Positions 1 through 8,190 of a stretch of DNA of 64,000 nucleotides are shown one piece after another. Under the pieces are notes generated by a model. That model saw only the letters and a program-made list of their open reading frames with translations. It was not told the DNA's origin and searched no databases. Within the stretch, counting starts at the first letter, position 1; each line of letters begins with the position of its first letter. The translations under genes and the position numbers were made by a program. The stretch is from Paenibacillus lactis (lineage in GTDB: Bacteria > Bacillota > Bacilli > Paenibacillales > Paenibacillaceae). The DNA lies in NCBI RefSeq assembly GCF_017873605.1, contig NZ_JAGGKI010000022.1, forward strand, positions 1 to 64,000. The letters are read 5' to 3'.

Positions 1-97
1 TCAGAGAAGCAAGCTCCTCATCAAGTCCGCTCGACTTGCATGTATTAGGCACGCCGCCAGCGTTCGTCCTGAGCCAGGATCAAACTCTCCAATAAGG
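1..97 (-). rRNA. 16S ribosomal RNA, 5' end only
   Basis: Read on the minus strand, this is the start of a bacterial small-subunit rRNA. It contains the universal 27F primer region (AGAGTTTGATCCTGGCTCAG at about 89-70) followed by the usual ACGAACGCTGGCGGCG stretch and variable region V1. The gene runs off the left edge of the window, so only about 97 nt are present. The mature 5' end is placed by comparison with Bacillus 16S and is uncertain by a few bases. Its position beside bofA, yaaL, recR and dnaX matches rrnA of B. subtilis. Confidence 0.95.
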
Positions 98-374
98 ATT
101 TTTCGAGTGAATACCTTCTTGGATCACTCCAAGAAAATATCCAACCGATGAGTTTGTAGCTCATTAGAAAAACTGACGAGAATTTGTTCAATTCTCATTT
201 ATGCTTCACCATCCGACAAACCGAAGCCTGTCCAATGATGCCGCAATGGATTTTACAAGTAAAATCCTCACTCACTCGTTGTTCAGTTTTCAAAGATCAA
301 TCAGTGCTTCTTATCGTCATCCGCATCTCAGCGGCGACTTTTATAATATATCATACTAGCTTGCTATTGGTCAA
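98..374 (-). promoter_or_regulatory. rRNA operon promoter and leader
   Basis: The minus strand carries a -35-like TTGACC at 374-369 and an A+T-rich -10 region (TATATTAT) near 350-341, as expected for a strong rrn promoter. Downstream, the leader contains GATCTTTGAAAACTGAAC around 298-279, which resembles the boxA-type antitermination leader of Bacillus rrn operons. The spacing between the hexamers is 18 to 20 depending on which -10 register is chosen. No protein gene is credible between here and bofA. Confidence 0.65.
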
Positions 375-485
375 GACTTTTTTTGAATTATTTCATAACC
401 AATCTTTGTCTTGCCATCCACCCTGCTAGCAACCCGAATCAAACGGGCGAACATTAATGTATCATAGATTCGAGCGCCGCGTCAA

Positions 486-752
486 CTACCCAAATATCGT
501 TAATTTTAATCCGATCAGCAGAGCAACTCCCGGCAGCCCCAATATCATAACTGTACCAATGGTCATCGGATTCAGCGGTATATAGACTTCCGTAAAGATC
601 CCTGAGAAATTCACGACGTAGATCCCTAGTGCAGACAAGGCCAGATGCGCACCGAATACCGTCATCCAACCAAAACCGAGCTTCCTCCGAAAGATGATAT
701 AAACGAGCAGCAGTAATGATATGCACAGCACAGCTAGAACGATCAGCTTCAT
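486..752 (-). CDS. bofA: BofA-family pro-sigma-K processing inhibitor
   Basis: This 88-residue membrane protein has an N-terminal hydrophobic segment (residues about 3-20), a second about 30-50 and a C-terminal hydrophobic stretch rich in Gly and Leu (about 63-85). In B. subtilis, BofA sits in the outer forespore membrane with SpoIVFA and holds the SpoIVFB protease inactive until the sigma-K checkpoint is passed. The length matches the family (87 residues in B. subtilis). The ATG follows an AAAGGAG ribosome site. Its place between yaaL and the 16S rRNA gene is the conserved Bacillus arrangement, which is the strongest support for the name. Confidence 0.88.
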   Translation of the reverse strand: MKLIVLAVLCISLLLLVYIIFRRKLGFGWMTVFGAHLALSALGIYVVNFSGIFTEVYIPLNPMTIGTVMILGLPGVALLIGLKLTIFG

Positions 753-801
753 CTAAGTCCAACTCCTTTCCTCTTAATCGATCCTCGGGTTGCGCCTACA
801 T

Positions 802-1092
802 TTACCCGTTCCCCCGCTGCTGTTCAAGCTTCTGCATAAATACAGAGTTAATATTCAACTGCTTAGCCTGTTTTAAATTCATCTGATACTTCCGTTCTGC
901 CGCTTCCAGCATATAGATGGCGTAATCAATCTGATCCTGTCCTGTCGCCTCCTGGAACATCATATGTGCCCGCTCCCATTCCATCTGGGACTTGCGGACG
1001 TCCATAAACACATGCCACATCCGCTCCTGCTCCTCAGCCGTTATATATACTTCCTGTTCATCTTTCTTCGCTGGTCTCCACCATACTCTCAT
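802..1092 (-). CDS. yaaL: YaaL-family (DUF2508) protein
   Basis: A 96-residue, highly charged, probably helical soluble protein with no signal peptide. The start chosen is the ATG at 1092, because AAGGGGTGAG lies just upstream; the reading frame stays open further upstream but that part has no ribosome site and unlikely composition. YaaL proteins lie between recR and bofA in Bacillus and relatives; their function is unknown. Here a terminator separates yaaL from recR, so it is probably transcribed with bofA (49 nt gap) rather than with dnaX-recR. Confidence 0.8.
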   Translation of the reverse strand: MRVWWRPAKKDEQEVYITAEEQERMWHVFMDVRKSQMEWERAHMMFQEATGQDQIDYAIYMLEAAERKYQMNLKQAKQLNINSVFMQKLEQQRGNG

Positions 1093-1226
1093 CTGGCTCA
1101 CCCCTTCGTTATTGGTCACAGCTTGATCAGACCGTCTGTAACATTCATATAAAGGGGAGGACAAACTTAGAACATAAACCTGCGAGCACTTGAACAAGCC
1201 ATCTTCGGTAACCAGCCTAATTACAT

Positions 1227-1263
1227 AAAAAAAGCGAGCATCCGGTTTAAACCGGATACCCGC
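1227..1263 (-). terminator. Intrinsic terminator after recR
   Basis: On the minus strand a long G+C-rich stem built on ATCCGGTTTAAACCGGAT is followed by seven T residues (1233-1227). It lies between recR and yaaL and should end the dnaX-ebfC-recR transcript. A second imperfect stem (AACGGGAG with CTCCCGTT, 1288-1319) lies between it and recR and lacks a T tract. The rest of 1093-1431 shows no other gene. Confidence 0.85.
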
Positions 1264-1431
1264 CTGTATTAAAATCGCAACAATCCAACGGGAGAGACCC
1301 CTTAGGGACCCCTCCCGTTAATTTGGCATGTGTAACTAACGCTCTGCAGCTTCCGCCTATTTAAGGCTAAATGGCACCATGACATTTTGGATGAACCTGC
1401 AGGCTGACAGCCATAATAATAATGTATGAGG

Positions 1432-2031
1432 TCAATTCAACTCGCGCCGTCCCTCAAGCGCCTTGGATAGCGTCACTTCATCCGCATACTCCAAGTCACC
1501 GCCGACAGGCAGCCCATGCGCGATCCGGGTTACTTTAATATCAAAAGGACGAACCAGTCGCGATATATACATCGCCGTGGCTTCCCCCTCGATATTCGGG
1601 TTCGTTGCCAGAATCAGCTCCTTCACCCTTTCATCGCTAAGACGGGTGAGAAGTTCTTTCAAGCGGATTTCATCCGGCCCGATCCCCTCCATCGGGGATA
1701 TCGCTCCATGCAGCACATGATAGTAACCATCAAACTCCTTCGTGCGCTCCATAGCCACCAGATCCTTCGCATCCTGCACGACGCAAATCACGGATGCGTC
1801 CCTCGTCTTGTCCTGGCATACCCGGCACGGATCCGTATCCGTAATGTTGCAGCATACCGAGCAGTAATGCAAATTCCGCTTGACGCTCACCAGCGCTTTG
1901 GCAAAATCAATGACATCGTCTTCCTTCATATTCAAAACGTGAAAAGCCAGGCGGGCAGCCGTCTTCGGCCCCACACCCGGCAGTCGCGTAAAGGCGTCGA
2001 TGAGCTTCGCGATCGGTTCGGGATAGTACAA
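1432..2031 (-). CDS. recR: Recombination mediator RecR
   Basis: This 199-residue protein has the full RecR layout: an N-terminal helix-hairpin-helix (LPGVGPKTAARLA, residues 17-29), a C4 zinc finger (C57, C60, C69, C72), a Toprim domain from about residue 80, and the C-terminal GGDLEYADEVTL motif. RecR works with RecO and RecF to load RecA at gaps and stalled forks. Translation starts at TTG (2031), the only initiator with a good ribosome site (AAGGAGTAG, 9 nt spacing). It lies 25 nt downstream of ebfC and belongs to the dnaX-ebfC-recR operon. Confidence 0.97.
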   Translation of the reverse strand: MYYPEPIAKLIDAFTRLPGVGPKTAARLAFHVLNMKEDDVIDFAKALVSVKRNLHYCSVCCNITDTDPCRVCQDKTRDASVICVVQDAKDLVAMERTKEFDGYYHVLHGAISPMEGIGPDEIRLKELLTRLSDERVKELILATNPNIEGEATAMYISRLVRPFDIKVTRIAHGLPVGGDLEYADEVTLSKALEGRRELN

Positions 2032-2056
2032 ATGTAACTACTCCTTCTAGGTTAGA

Positions 2057-2368
2057 TTAGAACAAGCCCGGGATTTTCATGCCGCCTGTGAATTTGCCCA
2101 TGTCGGCATTAGCCAGCTCTTCCGCTTTCGCAAGCGCATCGTTCACCGCGGTCAATACCAAGTCCTGAAGCATTTCCACATCATCAGGATCAACGGCCTC
2201 CGGCTTGATGTTAATGGACAGAATTTGCTTATGTCCGTTAGCCTCTACCGTAACAACGCCGCCGCCGGAAGTGCCTTCCACCTTTTTCGTGGCGAGTTCT
2301 TCCTGCGCCTTCAGCATTTGCTCCTGCATTTTCTTAACCTGCTTCATCATTTGGTTCATATTATTCAT
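2057..2368 (-). CDS. YbaB/EbfC-family nucleoid-associated protein
   Basis: A 103-residue small basic-acidic helical protein beginning with a Met/Gln/Lys-rich coiled helix and containing the family pattern around GGGVVTVEANG (residues 36-46). YbaB/EbfC proteins form dimers that bind DNA and affect nucleoid organisation; the B. subtilis orthologue is YaaK. It is sandwiched between dnaX and recR, the arrangement seen across bacteria. The ATG follows AAGGAGAG with 9 nt spacing. Confidence 0.95.
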   Translation of the reverse strand: MNNMNQMMKQVKKMQEQMLKAQEELATKKVEGTSGGGVVTVEANGHKQILSINIKPEAVDPDDVEMLQDLVLTAVNDALAKAEELANADMGKFTGGMKIPGLF

Positions 2369-2410
2369 GAGTCATCTCTCCTTCATATAGGGTGCACGCG
2401 ATTAAGCGCA

Positions 2411-4138
2411 CTAGTCTTTTATGACAACGAGGTCTTCACCAAAAAGCTGGATCGCCTCATCAATCCAAGGTTTTTTTCCGTTCTCTCCGGCCTCTTCATG
2501 CTCCAGCTTCAGCTCTTCGGCCTGGGGCTTTCCTACGCCCTCCACCGCTTCACTCCAATCCCGGAGCATCATCGTAACGAGCCTGTACGGCTTGCCGAGG
2601 CAAGACTCCAGCACACTCTCGATCACCTGCTTGTTGGCCGGCTTCTCGGTCGTTTCGCGGTGGATGTTGTTTTTAAACCCGACAAGCACATTGTCTTCCC
2701 ATACGGAGACCGGCTCCCCATCCATCAGCCAAGCATGGACCGTGACCTTCGTTTCCTTAACATTCTGCAAAATCTGCGGCCACTGCCGCTGCACGGCTGT
2801 AAAAGCCTCACTGCTTCGGGAAGCGACATACTGATCCATATGCTGCGGTATTTTGGCGGTGGACGCAACCTTCGGCGCTGGCGTTCTTGCCGGCTTGGCA
2901 GCTTCACGTCCGGCACCAGCAGGCACTCCGTTCTGCATGACACGCTCCAGCTTCTTCTCCAGCGCGGCAACCTGCTGCTTCAGCTTGGCCACCTCGCCCG
3001 CGTCGGCAGCACTGCCAGCTTGAGCGGAGCTCTGAGCCGAAGCCCCTGCCGATTGAGCGATGCCCGATAACTTTAACAGGGCGACTTCAAACAGCGTCTG
3101 CGGCTGCGAAGCGTACTTCATCTCCCCCTGATAGCGGTTCAGCGTATCGATCATCTGAAACAGCTCTTCACGGCTAAAGGCGCCTGCCATCTCTTGAAAC
3201 TCCGCCGGATTCAGCACACGATCCGTCAGCTTGTCGGCATCCGGAACCATCTTGATCATCAGCAGGTCGCGGAAATAGTACAGAAGGTTCTCCATGCACT
3301 TGTCAGCGCTCTTCCCTTCCTGCATGAACTGCTCCACGATCTGCAGCACGAGTCCCGCATCGCCCTGCTTCAGGGCTGCGGCCAATCGGCCGAACTGTTC
3401 GGAGGCGATGCCACCCGTCATGTCCAGCACCTGCTGATAGGACACCGTGCCGCCGGTAAAGGAAGCGATCTGGTCCAGGATGCTCAGCGCATCGCGCATC
3501 CCGCCGTCGGAAAGTCTGGCAATATACGAGAGCGCCTCGGGCTCAGCCGTAATCCCTTCTTCCGTACAGATCCGCTCCAGCCGGCCCGTCTGCTCATCAA
3601 GCGAAACTCTCCGGAAATCAAACCGCTGACAACGCGAAATAATGGTGGCAGGAAGCCGATGCGGCTCCGTGGTGGCCAGTATAAACATCACATGTGCCGG
3701 CGGCTCCTCGAGCGTCTTCAAGAGCGCATTGAACGCTTCTGTTGTCAGCATGTGTACTTCGTCGATAATATAAACCTTGCGCCGCACCTCAGTTGGTGCA
3801 TATTTGACCTTCTCCCGCAAATCCCGGATTTCTTCAACGCCGCGGTTGGAAGCCGCGTCGATCTCTTGGACATCCATGACAGCTCCTGCGGTTATTCGCC
3901 GGCAGGCTTCACATGTATTGCAGGGTTCCTCAGCCGGACCATGCTCACAGTTCACGGCTTTGGCCAAAATTTTAGCGGCACTGGTCTTACCTGTGCCCCG
4001 CGGACCGCTGAACAGGTAGGCATGGGACACCCGCTGCTCGCGAATAGCATTCTGCAGGGTTTGGATAATATGCTGCTGGCCCACCATGTCGCTGAACGAC
4101 TGCGGCCGCCATGCACGATATAGCGCGATATGTTCCAC
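2411..4138 (-). CDS. dnaX: DNA polymerase III subunits gamma/tau
   Basis: A 575-residue AAA+ clamp-loader subunit. Visible motifs are Walker A GPRGTGKT (residues 45-52), a zinc-binding Cys set (C64, C73, C76, C79), the Walker B/DEAH-like IIDEVHML (124-131) and the SRC sensor (ISRCQRFDF). The middle (about 365-430) is an Ala/Pro/Lys-rich linker with a short coiled coil, and the C-terminal domain should bind the polymerase alpha subunit and helicase, as in tau. Translation starts at GTG with AGAGGG upstream. Length is close to the B. subtilis protein. It heads the dnaX-ebfC-recR operon. I see no obvious slippery frameshift heptamer, but did not examine this exhaustively. Confidence 0.96.
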   Translation of the reverse strand: MEHIALYRAWRPQSFSDMVGQQHIIQTLQNAIREQRVSHAYLFSGPRGTGKTSAAKILAKAVNCEHGPAEEPCNTCEACRRITAGAVMDVQEIDAASNRGVEEIRDLREKVKYAPTEVRRKVYIIDEVHMLTTEAFNALLKTLEEPPAHVMFILATTEPHRLPATIISRCQRFDFRRVSLDEQTGRLERICTEEGITAEPEALSYIARLSDGGMRDALSILDQIASFTGGTVSYQQVLDMTGGIASEQFGRLAAALKQGDAGLVLQIVEQFMQEGKSADKCMENLLYYFRDLLMIKMVPDADKLTDRVLNPAEFQEMAGAFSREELFQMIDTLNRYQGEMKYASQPQTLFEVALLKLSGIAQSAGASAQSSAQAGSAADAGEVAKLKQQVAALEKKLERVMQNGVPAGAGREAAKPARTPAPKVASTAKIPQHMDQYVASRSSEAFTAVQRQWPQILQNVKETKVTVHAWLMDGEPVSVWEDNVLVGFKNNIHRETTEKPANKQVIESVLESCLGKPYRLVTMMLRDWSEAVEGVGKPQAEELKLEHEEAGENGKKPWIDEAIQLFGEDLVVIKD

Positions 4139-4305
4139 TGTGCTTTACCCTCTTTCAACTTCCACTTCACGTTGTTTTTCGAACGGACGGATCCATCATT
4201 CGGACTAACCCGTACCGAAAACATACGCGCATCGTTGTTTGCTACTTCGATTCATCAGACCAACGCATCAACAGCCATCAGCTGACGGATATTATTATAC
4301 TACAT

Positions 4306-4333
4306 TCTATACTACTTTCCCCTGCCTTAGCAA
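4306..4333 (-). promoter_or_regulatory. Probable dnaX operon promoter
   Basis: Minus strand TTGCTA (4333-4328), 16 bp, TATAGA (4311-4306). An additional perfect TATAAT lies at 4299-4294 but without a recognisable -35. The interval 4139-4480 between dnaX and the SRP RNA holds no gene; B. subtilis has scr directly upstream of dnaX as well. The assignment rests on sequence match only. Confidence 0.45.
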
Positions 4334-4480
4334 AACGTTTAATTGGAAATCTTTATCCAAATTAATCGACATGGATCGACGCACAGAACATGTTCTAGAA
4401 TTGCACGCCGTACCTGGAAAAATACCATTTCTTCCACTGGATATCCTTACAGAGCTTCATCGTCTATTCATCCACTAACC

Positions 4481-4510
4481 AAAAACACCCTTGCCTTAGG
4501 CAAGGGTGTT
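4481..4510 (-). terminator. Terminator of the SRP RNA gene
   Basis: Perfect minus-strand hairpin AACACCCTTGCC / GGCAAGGGTGTT with a tiny loop, followed by TTTTT. It lies 20 nt beyond the mature 3' end predicted for the SRP RNA. Confidence 0.9.
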
Positions 4511-4530
4511 AGAGCAGATGCTATGTAATA

Positions 4531-4799
4531 CCGTGCACCTGTTATTGATAATTGCGATCCGAGCGGCAATCCTGAACAGCAACTCGGGCTAGGCACTCCT
4601 CCGGCACAAGAGCGGGCTTGCTTATGGCTGCTTCCTTCCGGACCTGACCAGGTTCACAAGTGCTCATTGCGGAGGACCCAACCGTCAACATTGTGCGCAG
4701 GGACCAGCCTCACATCGACAATACCTCTAACAGGAATTCAACCTCGCTACAGCGGATTGCGAGTTACAGGGCACCGCTACCTCCCCATCTAGCACGGCG
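4531..4799 (-). ncRNA. scr: Signal recognition particle RNA, large Bacillus type
   Basis: About 269 nt on the minus strand. The universally conserved SRP domain IV core is visible (GGTCAGGTCCGGAAGGAAGC near 4648-4629), and the 5' Alu-type domain includes GCCGTGCTA..GGGGAGGTAGCGG, closely similar to B. subtilis scRNA (271 nt). The 3' end pairs with the 5' end (GTGCACGG). The RNA binds Ffh and targets membrane and secretory proteins. A matched promoter and terminator delimit it, so the ends are reliable to a few bases. Confidence 0.95.
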
Positions 4800-4805
4800 A
4801 ACTTT

Positions 4806-4834
4806 AGTATAGCGCATGGGCACCAAAAATGCAA
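4806..4834 (-). promoter_or_regulatory. Promoter of the SRP RNA gene
   Basis: Minus strand TTGCAT (4834-4829), 17 bp spacer, TATACT (4811-4806). The predicted start, 7 nt downstream, is about 4799, which coincides with the 5' end of the SRP RNA. Confidence 0.8.
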
Positions 4835-4877
4835 CCGACGGAAGAAGTTGTTAACCCCCGCCCTGCCATAATAAAAC

Positions 4878-4908
4878 AAAAACCCTTCGGCCAGTAAAGG
4901 CGAAGGGC
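4878..4908 (-). terminator. Terminator of rpmE
   Basis: Minus-strand stem CCCTTCG...CGAAGGG followed by TTTTT, starting 7 nt after the rpmE stop codon. Confidence 0.85.
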
Positions 4909-4914
4909 TTGTTA

Positions 4915-5112
4915 TTAGATACCGTATTTCTTTTTGAATCTATCAACACGACCGCCAGCATCCAGGAATTTCTGCTTACCTGTGAAGAACGGGTGACAGT
5001 TAGAGCAAATCTCGACACGAAGATCCGGCTTTACAGAACCTGTTTCGAACGTGTTACCGCACGCGCAGGTTACTGTAGTAACGTGATATTTCGGTTGAAT
5101 CTCTTGTTTCAT
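4915..5112 (-). CDS. rpmE: 50S ribosomal protein L31, zinc-binding form
   Basis: A 65-residue L31. It carries the four zinc-ligand cysteines of the C+ form (C16, C18, C36, C39), so it is the zinc-containing paralogue and not the YtiA-like type induced in zinc starvation. The motif CHPFFTGKQKF and the C-terminal RVDRFKKKYG are typical. The ATG at 5112 is chosen because AGAGGTGA is 8 nt upstream; an in-frame GTG four codons earlier would bury the ribosome site. It is monocistronic between its own promoter and terminator, downstream of rho as in B. subtilis. Confidence 0.96.
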   Translation of the reverse strand: MKQEIQPKYHVTTVTCACGNTFETGSVKPDLRVEICSNCHPFFTGKQKFLDAGGRVDRFKKKYGI

Positions 5113-5178
5113 TATACCTTTCACCTCTTTCCGCCCTGAGCCTCATGCGGACCCAGAGTTATATGGACACATAAAATC

Positions 5179-5207
5179 AGTATAGCACGGCATTTTTCAT
5201 TGCGCAA
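5179..5207 (-). promoter_or_regulatory. rpmE promoter
   Basis: Minus strand TTGCGC (5207-5202), 17 bp, TATACT (5184-5179), with the start about 60 nt upstream of the rpmE ATG. The rest of 5208-5378 shows no gene. Confidence 0.6.
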
Positions 5208-5378
5208 TAGCCCGCACACAAATACTCAGCCGAGCCCAAAACTGGATCCAGGACCTGATTTTAGGAGATCCTCGCAAACATGCTTGCTCAAGCATCGTTT
5301 TTAAGCAGCGTTTACGAATGGCTTACCATCCTTCATCTACGAACAAGATGGACAAATCTCTACCGACAGCTACATTAA

Positions 5379-6656
5379 TTAGCTCATTAAAGGCTTTTTC
5401 TTAGGCCGCGCCTGACCGGCGGGCGGAACATGCGTGTAGGAACCGATCACAACATCAGGCAGCTCGGCCTGCATAATTTCAATGGCTTGCTTCATCCCAA
5501 GAATCTCTCCCCGTGCCGGCGGTATCAGCTCAAGATAGCTCTCCGGATCAATGTTCAGATTCCGAAGCTGAATGAGACGAAGTCCGGTACGGCGGGCAAA
5601 CTCGATCATCGCTTCAAGCTCTTCCTCGCGATCCGTTACGCCGGGGAAGATCAAGTAGTTGATCGACGTATACACGCCTTGATCGGATGCGTAGCGCAAA
5701 GATTTTTCCACATTAGCTAATGTGTAGGCCCGCGGCTTGTAGTATGCGTTATAGTGATCATCCAGCGCACTGATCGTACTTACCCGCATAAGATCAAGCC
5801 CTGCATCGACAATGCCGCGGATAAAGTCGGTCAGACCCGCATTTGTATTGATATTGATATAACCCATGTCGGTCCGGGAACGAACCTCTCTCATTGCCTC
5901 GATAATGATCTTGGCCTGCGTGGAAGGCTCACCTTCACAGCCTTGGCCGAAGCTGATAATTGAATCCGGCGTCTTGAGATGCTCCATCATAACCTGCACC
6001 AGCTCATCCACCCGTGGTCGGAAGTTCATCCGCGTCTGAGGCGCAACGAAGCCGCTGTCATCCGGTTGTTCCGATATGCAGCCAAAACAGCCCGCATTGC
6101 AGGAATAGGATACCGGCACAGCGCCCTCCCAGCGATTCAGGAAGGTGTTGGAGGCGGTAAGGCATTCATACCCGAGCGCACAATTCGAGAGATGCTCGTA
6201 CAACCGGTTATCAGGATACTTCTCGGTCAGCCGCTTTACTCCAAGCTCAAGCTCATTCAGATCGCAATTAACCGGATTCCACTTCTCCGGATCATCGGAC
6301 AGCCGGGCCGTTGTATAGAAGGCTCCGTCTTTCCACACGACGGCGGAATATCCGAAGAGCGGGAGCTTGTATTCCTTGTCGGTCTTTACATACCCAGGCA
6401 GGCACAGGCGGGTAAAGCCCTGCGGAAGCAGAGCACCTACCGCGGTATAGCCCTCCTCCAGCGGCAGCATCTCACCGCTCTCGGGATCCATTCCGATGGC
6501 GCGGGTGTTCGGCAGTCCGACCAGCGTTGCCCCTTCCGGCAATGGAATTAATTCATCCTCCAATATTTCAACGATCATATCTGCGCTGCGGGCTAACCCG
6601 AACAGCTCGGGATGATCATAGACGTTTCCTTGTTCATCTGCGTAAACCAAATACAT
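5379..6656 (-). CDS. Radical SAM protein of unknown function
   Basis: A 425-residue protein with a central radical SAM core. The cluster-binding motif is C186-x3-C190-x2-C193, followed by the conserved FGQGCEGEPS glycine-rich region and a TIM-barrel-like pattern. Radical SAM enzymes use a 4Fe-4S cluster to cleave S-adenosylmethionine. The N-terminal 180 residues contain no motif I recognise; two further cysteines (C159, C165) just before the core could hold another cluster, but that is inference. It ends in a Pro/Lys-rich tail. The gene is 35 nt downstream of rho and has an AGGAGAT ribosome site, so it is probably co-transcribed with rho. B. subtilis lacks a gene in this position. Substrate unknown. 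Confidence 0.8.
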   Translation of the reverse strand: MYLVYADEQGNVYDHPELFGLARSADMIVEILEDELIPLPEGATLVGLPNTRAIGMDPESGEMLPLEEGYTAVGALLPQGFTRLCLPGYVKTDKEYKLPLFGYSAVVWKDGAFYTTARLSDDPEKWNPVNCDLNELELGVKRLTEKYPDNRLYEHLSNCALGYECLTASNTFLNRWEGAVPVSYSCNAGCFGCISEQPDDSGFVAPQTRMNFRPRVDELVQVMMEHLKTPDSIISFGQGCEGEPSTQAKIIIEAMREVRSRTDMGYININTNAGLTDFIRGIVDAGLDLMRVSTISALDDHYNAYYKPRAYTLANVEKSLRYASDQGVYTSINYLIFPGVTDREEELEAMIEFARRTGLRLIQLRNLNIDPESYLELIPPARGEILGMKQAIEIMQAELPDVVIGSYTHVPPAGQARPKKKPLMS

Positions 6657-6691
6657 GTTGATCTCCTATTCTCCGGCTTTCGTACTCGGGA

Positions 6692-8017
6692 TTAGCTTTG
6701 AGGGGCAGCCGTCTGCGATGCACGGGACGGACGTCTTGCCGGATTGCCCGAGCTGCCCGATCCGCTGCTGTTCGCACTGACATCAAATGCTGCCAAAAAT
6801 TCCGCGTTGTTTTTGCTGTCACGCATTTTTTTCAAGAAGCCCTCCACGAAATCGGCCGAATCGTTCATGTTCTTACGAATGGCCCAGATCGTATCCAGCT
6901 CCTCCTTGTTCAAGAGCACTTCTTCACGCCGTGTGCCCGAGCGGCGAATGTCGATTGCCGGGAAAATACGGCGCTCCGCAAATCGGCGGTCCAAATGAAG
7001 CTCCATGTTTCCTGTACCCTTAAATTCCTCGTAAATGATATCATCCATGCGCGAGCCGGTATCGACCAGCGCAGTTGCCAGAATCGTCAGGCTTCCGCCT
7101 TCCTCCACGTTCCGTGCCGAACCGAAGAAACGCTTCGGACGATGGAACGCCGCAGGATCAATACCACCGCTAAGCGTTCTGCCCGATGGCGGGATGACCA
7201 GGTTGTAGGCACGGGCAAGACGGGTGATGCTGTCAAGCAGGATCACGACATCCTTCTTATGTTCCACCAAGCGCAATGCACGCTCGAGCACCAGTTCAGC
7301 CACTTTAATATGGTTCTCCGGCAGCTCGTCGAACGTGGAAGCAACCACCTCTCCCTTGACTGAGCGCTGCATGTCCGTTACTTCCTCCGGACGTTCGTCG
7401 ATAAGCAAAACAAACAGTTCGATATCTGGATAATTGGTTGAGATGCTGTTGGCAATTTCTTTTAAGAGGAGCGTTTTCCCTGCTTTGGGCGGTGCCACAA
7501 TCAAACCGCGTTGTCCTAGACCTACCGGTGCGAGCAAATCCATGATTCGGGTGGACAACTGATTAGGGGATGTTTCGAGAACAAGCTTTTCTTGCGGGTA
7601 TAGAGGAGTCAAGGCTGGAAAGTGCAGTCGTTCTGCCGCTACCGCAGGATTCTCGCCGTTGACGGCATTCACCTGAAGCAGACCGAAGTATCGTTCATTC
7701 TCTTTAGGCGCCCGGCATTTGCCTGAAACCAGATCACCGGTACGCAGATCGAATTTGCGGATCTGGGATGCCGAAATATAAATGTCTTCCGTGCTCGGCA
7801 AGTAATTGATCGGTCTGAGAAATCCGTAGCCCTCCGGCAAGATTTCAAGCACGCCCTCCATGAACATTAAACCGCTCTGTTCAGCCTGGGCCCGAAGAAT
7901 GGCAAAAATCAGTTCCTTCTTCTTCAACTGCCCGTAGTACGGAATCTGATATTTTTTGGCCAGCTTATACAGATCCGTTAGCTTCATGCCTTCCAAATCG
8001 GATATTTGTAAATCCAT
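6692..8017 (-). CDS. rho: Transcription termination factor Rho
   Basis: A 441-residue hexameric RNA helicase. The N-terminal SAP-like helical domain (1-45) and the RNA-binding cold-shock-type domain (about 50-125, GYGFLRP) precede the RecA-like ATPase, with Walker A APPKAGKT at 175-182 and LLIDERPEEVTDM shortly after. The Q- and R-loop regions (NLVIPPSGRTLSGGIDP) are intact. The last 25 or so residues form a Ser/Gly/Pro/Arg-rich tail that extends past the usual end. Located between murA and the radical SAM gene, in the conserved murA-rho-rpmE order. Confidence 0.97.
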   Translation of the reverse strand: MDLQISDLEGMKLTDLYKLAKKYQIPYYGQLKKKELIFAILRAQAEQSGLMFMEGVLEILPEGYGFLRPINYLPSTEDIYISASQIRKFDLRTGDLVSGKCRAPKENERYFGLLQVNAVNGENPAVAAERLHFPALTPLYPQEKLVLETSPNQLSTRIMDLLAPVGLGQRGLIVAPPKAGKTLLLKEIANSISTNYPDIELFVLLIDERPEEVTDMQRSVKGEVVASTFDELPENHIKVAELVLERALRLVEHKKDVVILLDSITRLARAYNLVIPPSGRTLSGGIDPAAFHRPKRFFGSARNVEEGGSLTILATALVDTGSRMDDIIYEEFKGTGNMELHLDRRFAERRIFPAIDIRRSGTRREEVLLNKEELDTIWAIRKNMNDSADFVEGFLKKMRDSKNNAEFLAAFDVSANSSGSGSSGNPARRPSRASQTAAPQS

Positions 8018-8141
8018 TTAATAACCACCTATTCAATTTTTTCGTGTCTTTTCACGTTCAAGCCTTCAATATGATTGTAAAAAAAGTCTATCATTCTATG
8101 AGTTACTTTACACTTTACTAGATAAGCATTACCCAAATTAG

Positions 8142-8176
8142 AGGGAGATATGCAGTAAAGACGGCATATTTCCCTC
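8142..8176 (-). terminator. Hairpin between murA and rho
   Basis: Inverted repeat GAGGGA-ATATGC / GCATAT-TCCCTC (with one extra base in the stem) in the 173-nt gap after murA. There is no T tract on either strand, so it may be a weak or Rho-type end or an mRNA-stabilising stem. Confidence 0.4.
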
Positions 8177-8190
8177 ATCCTGGGTGAAAA

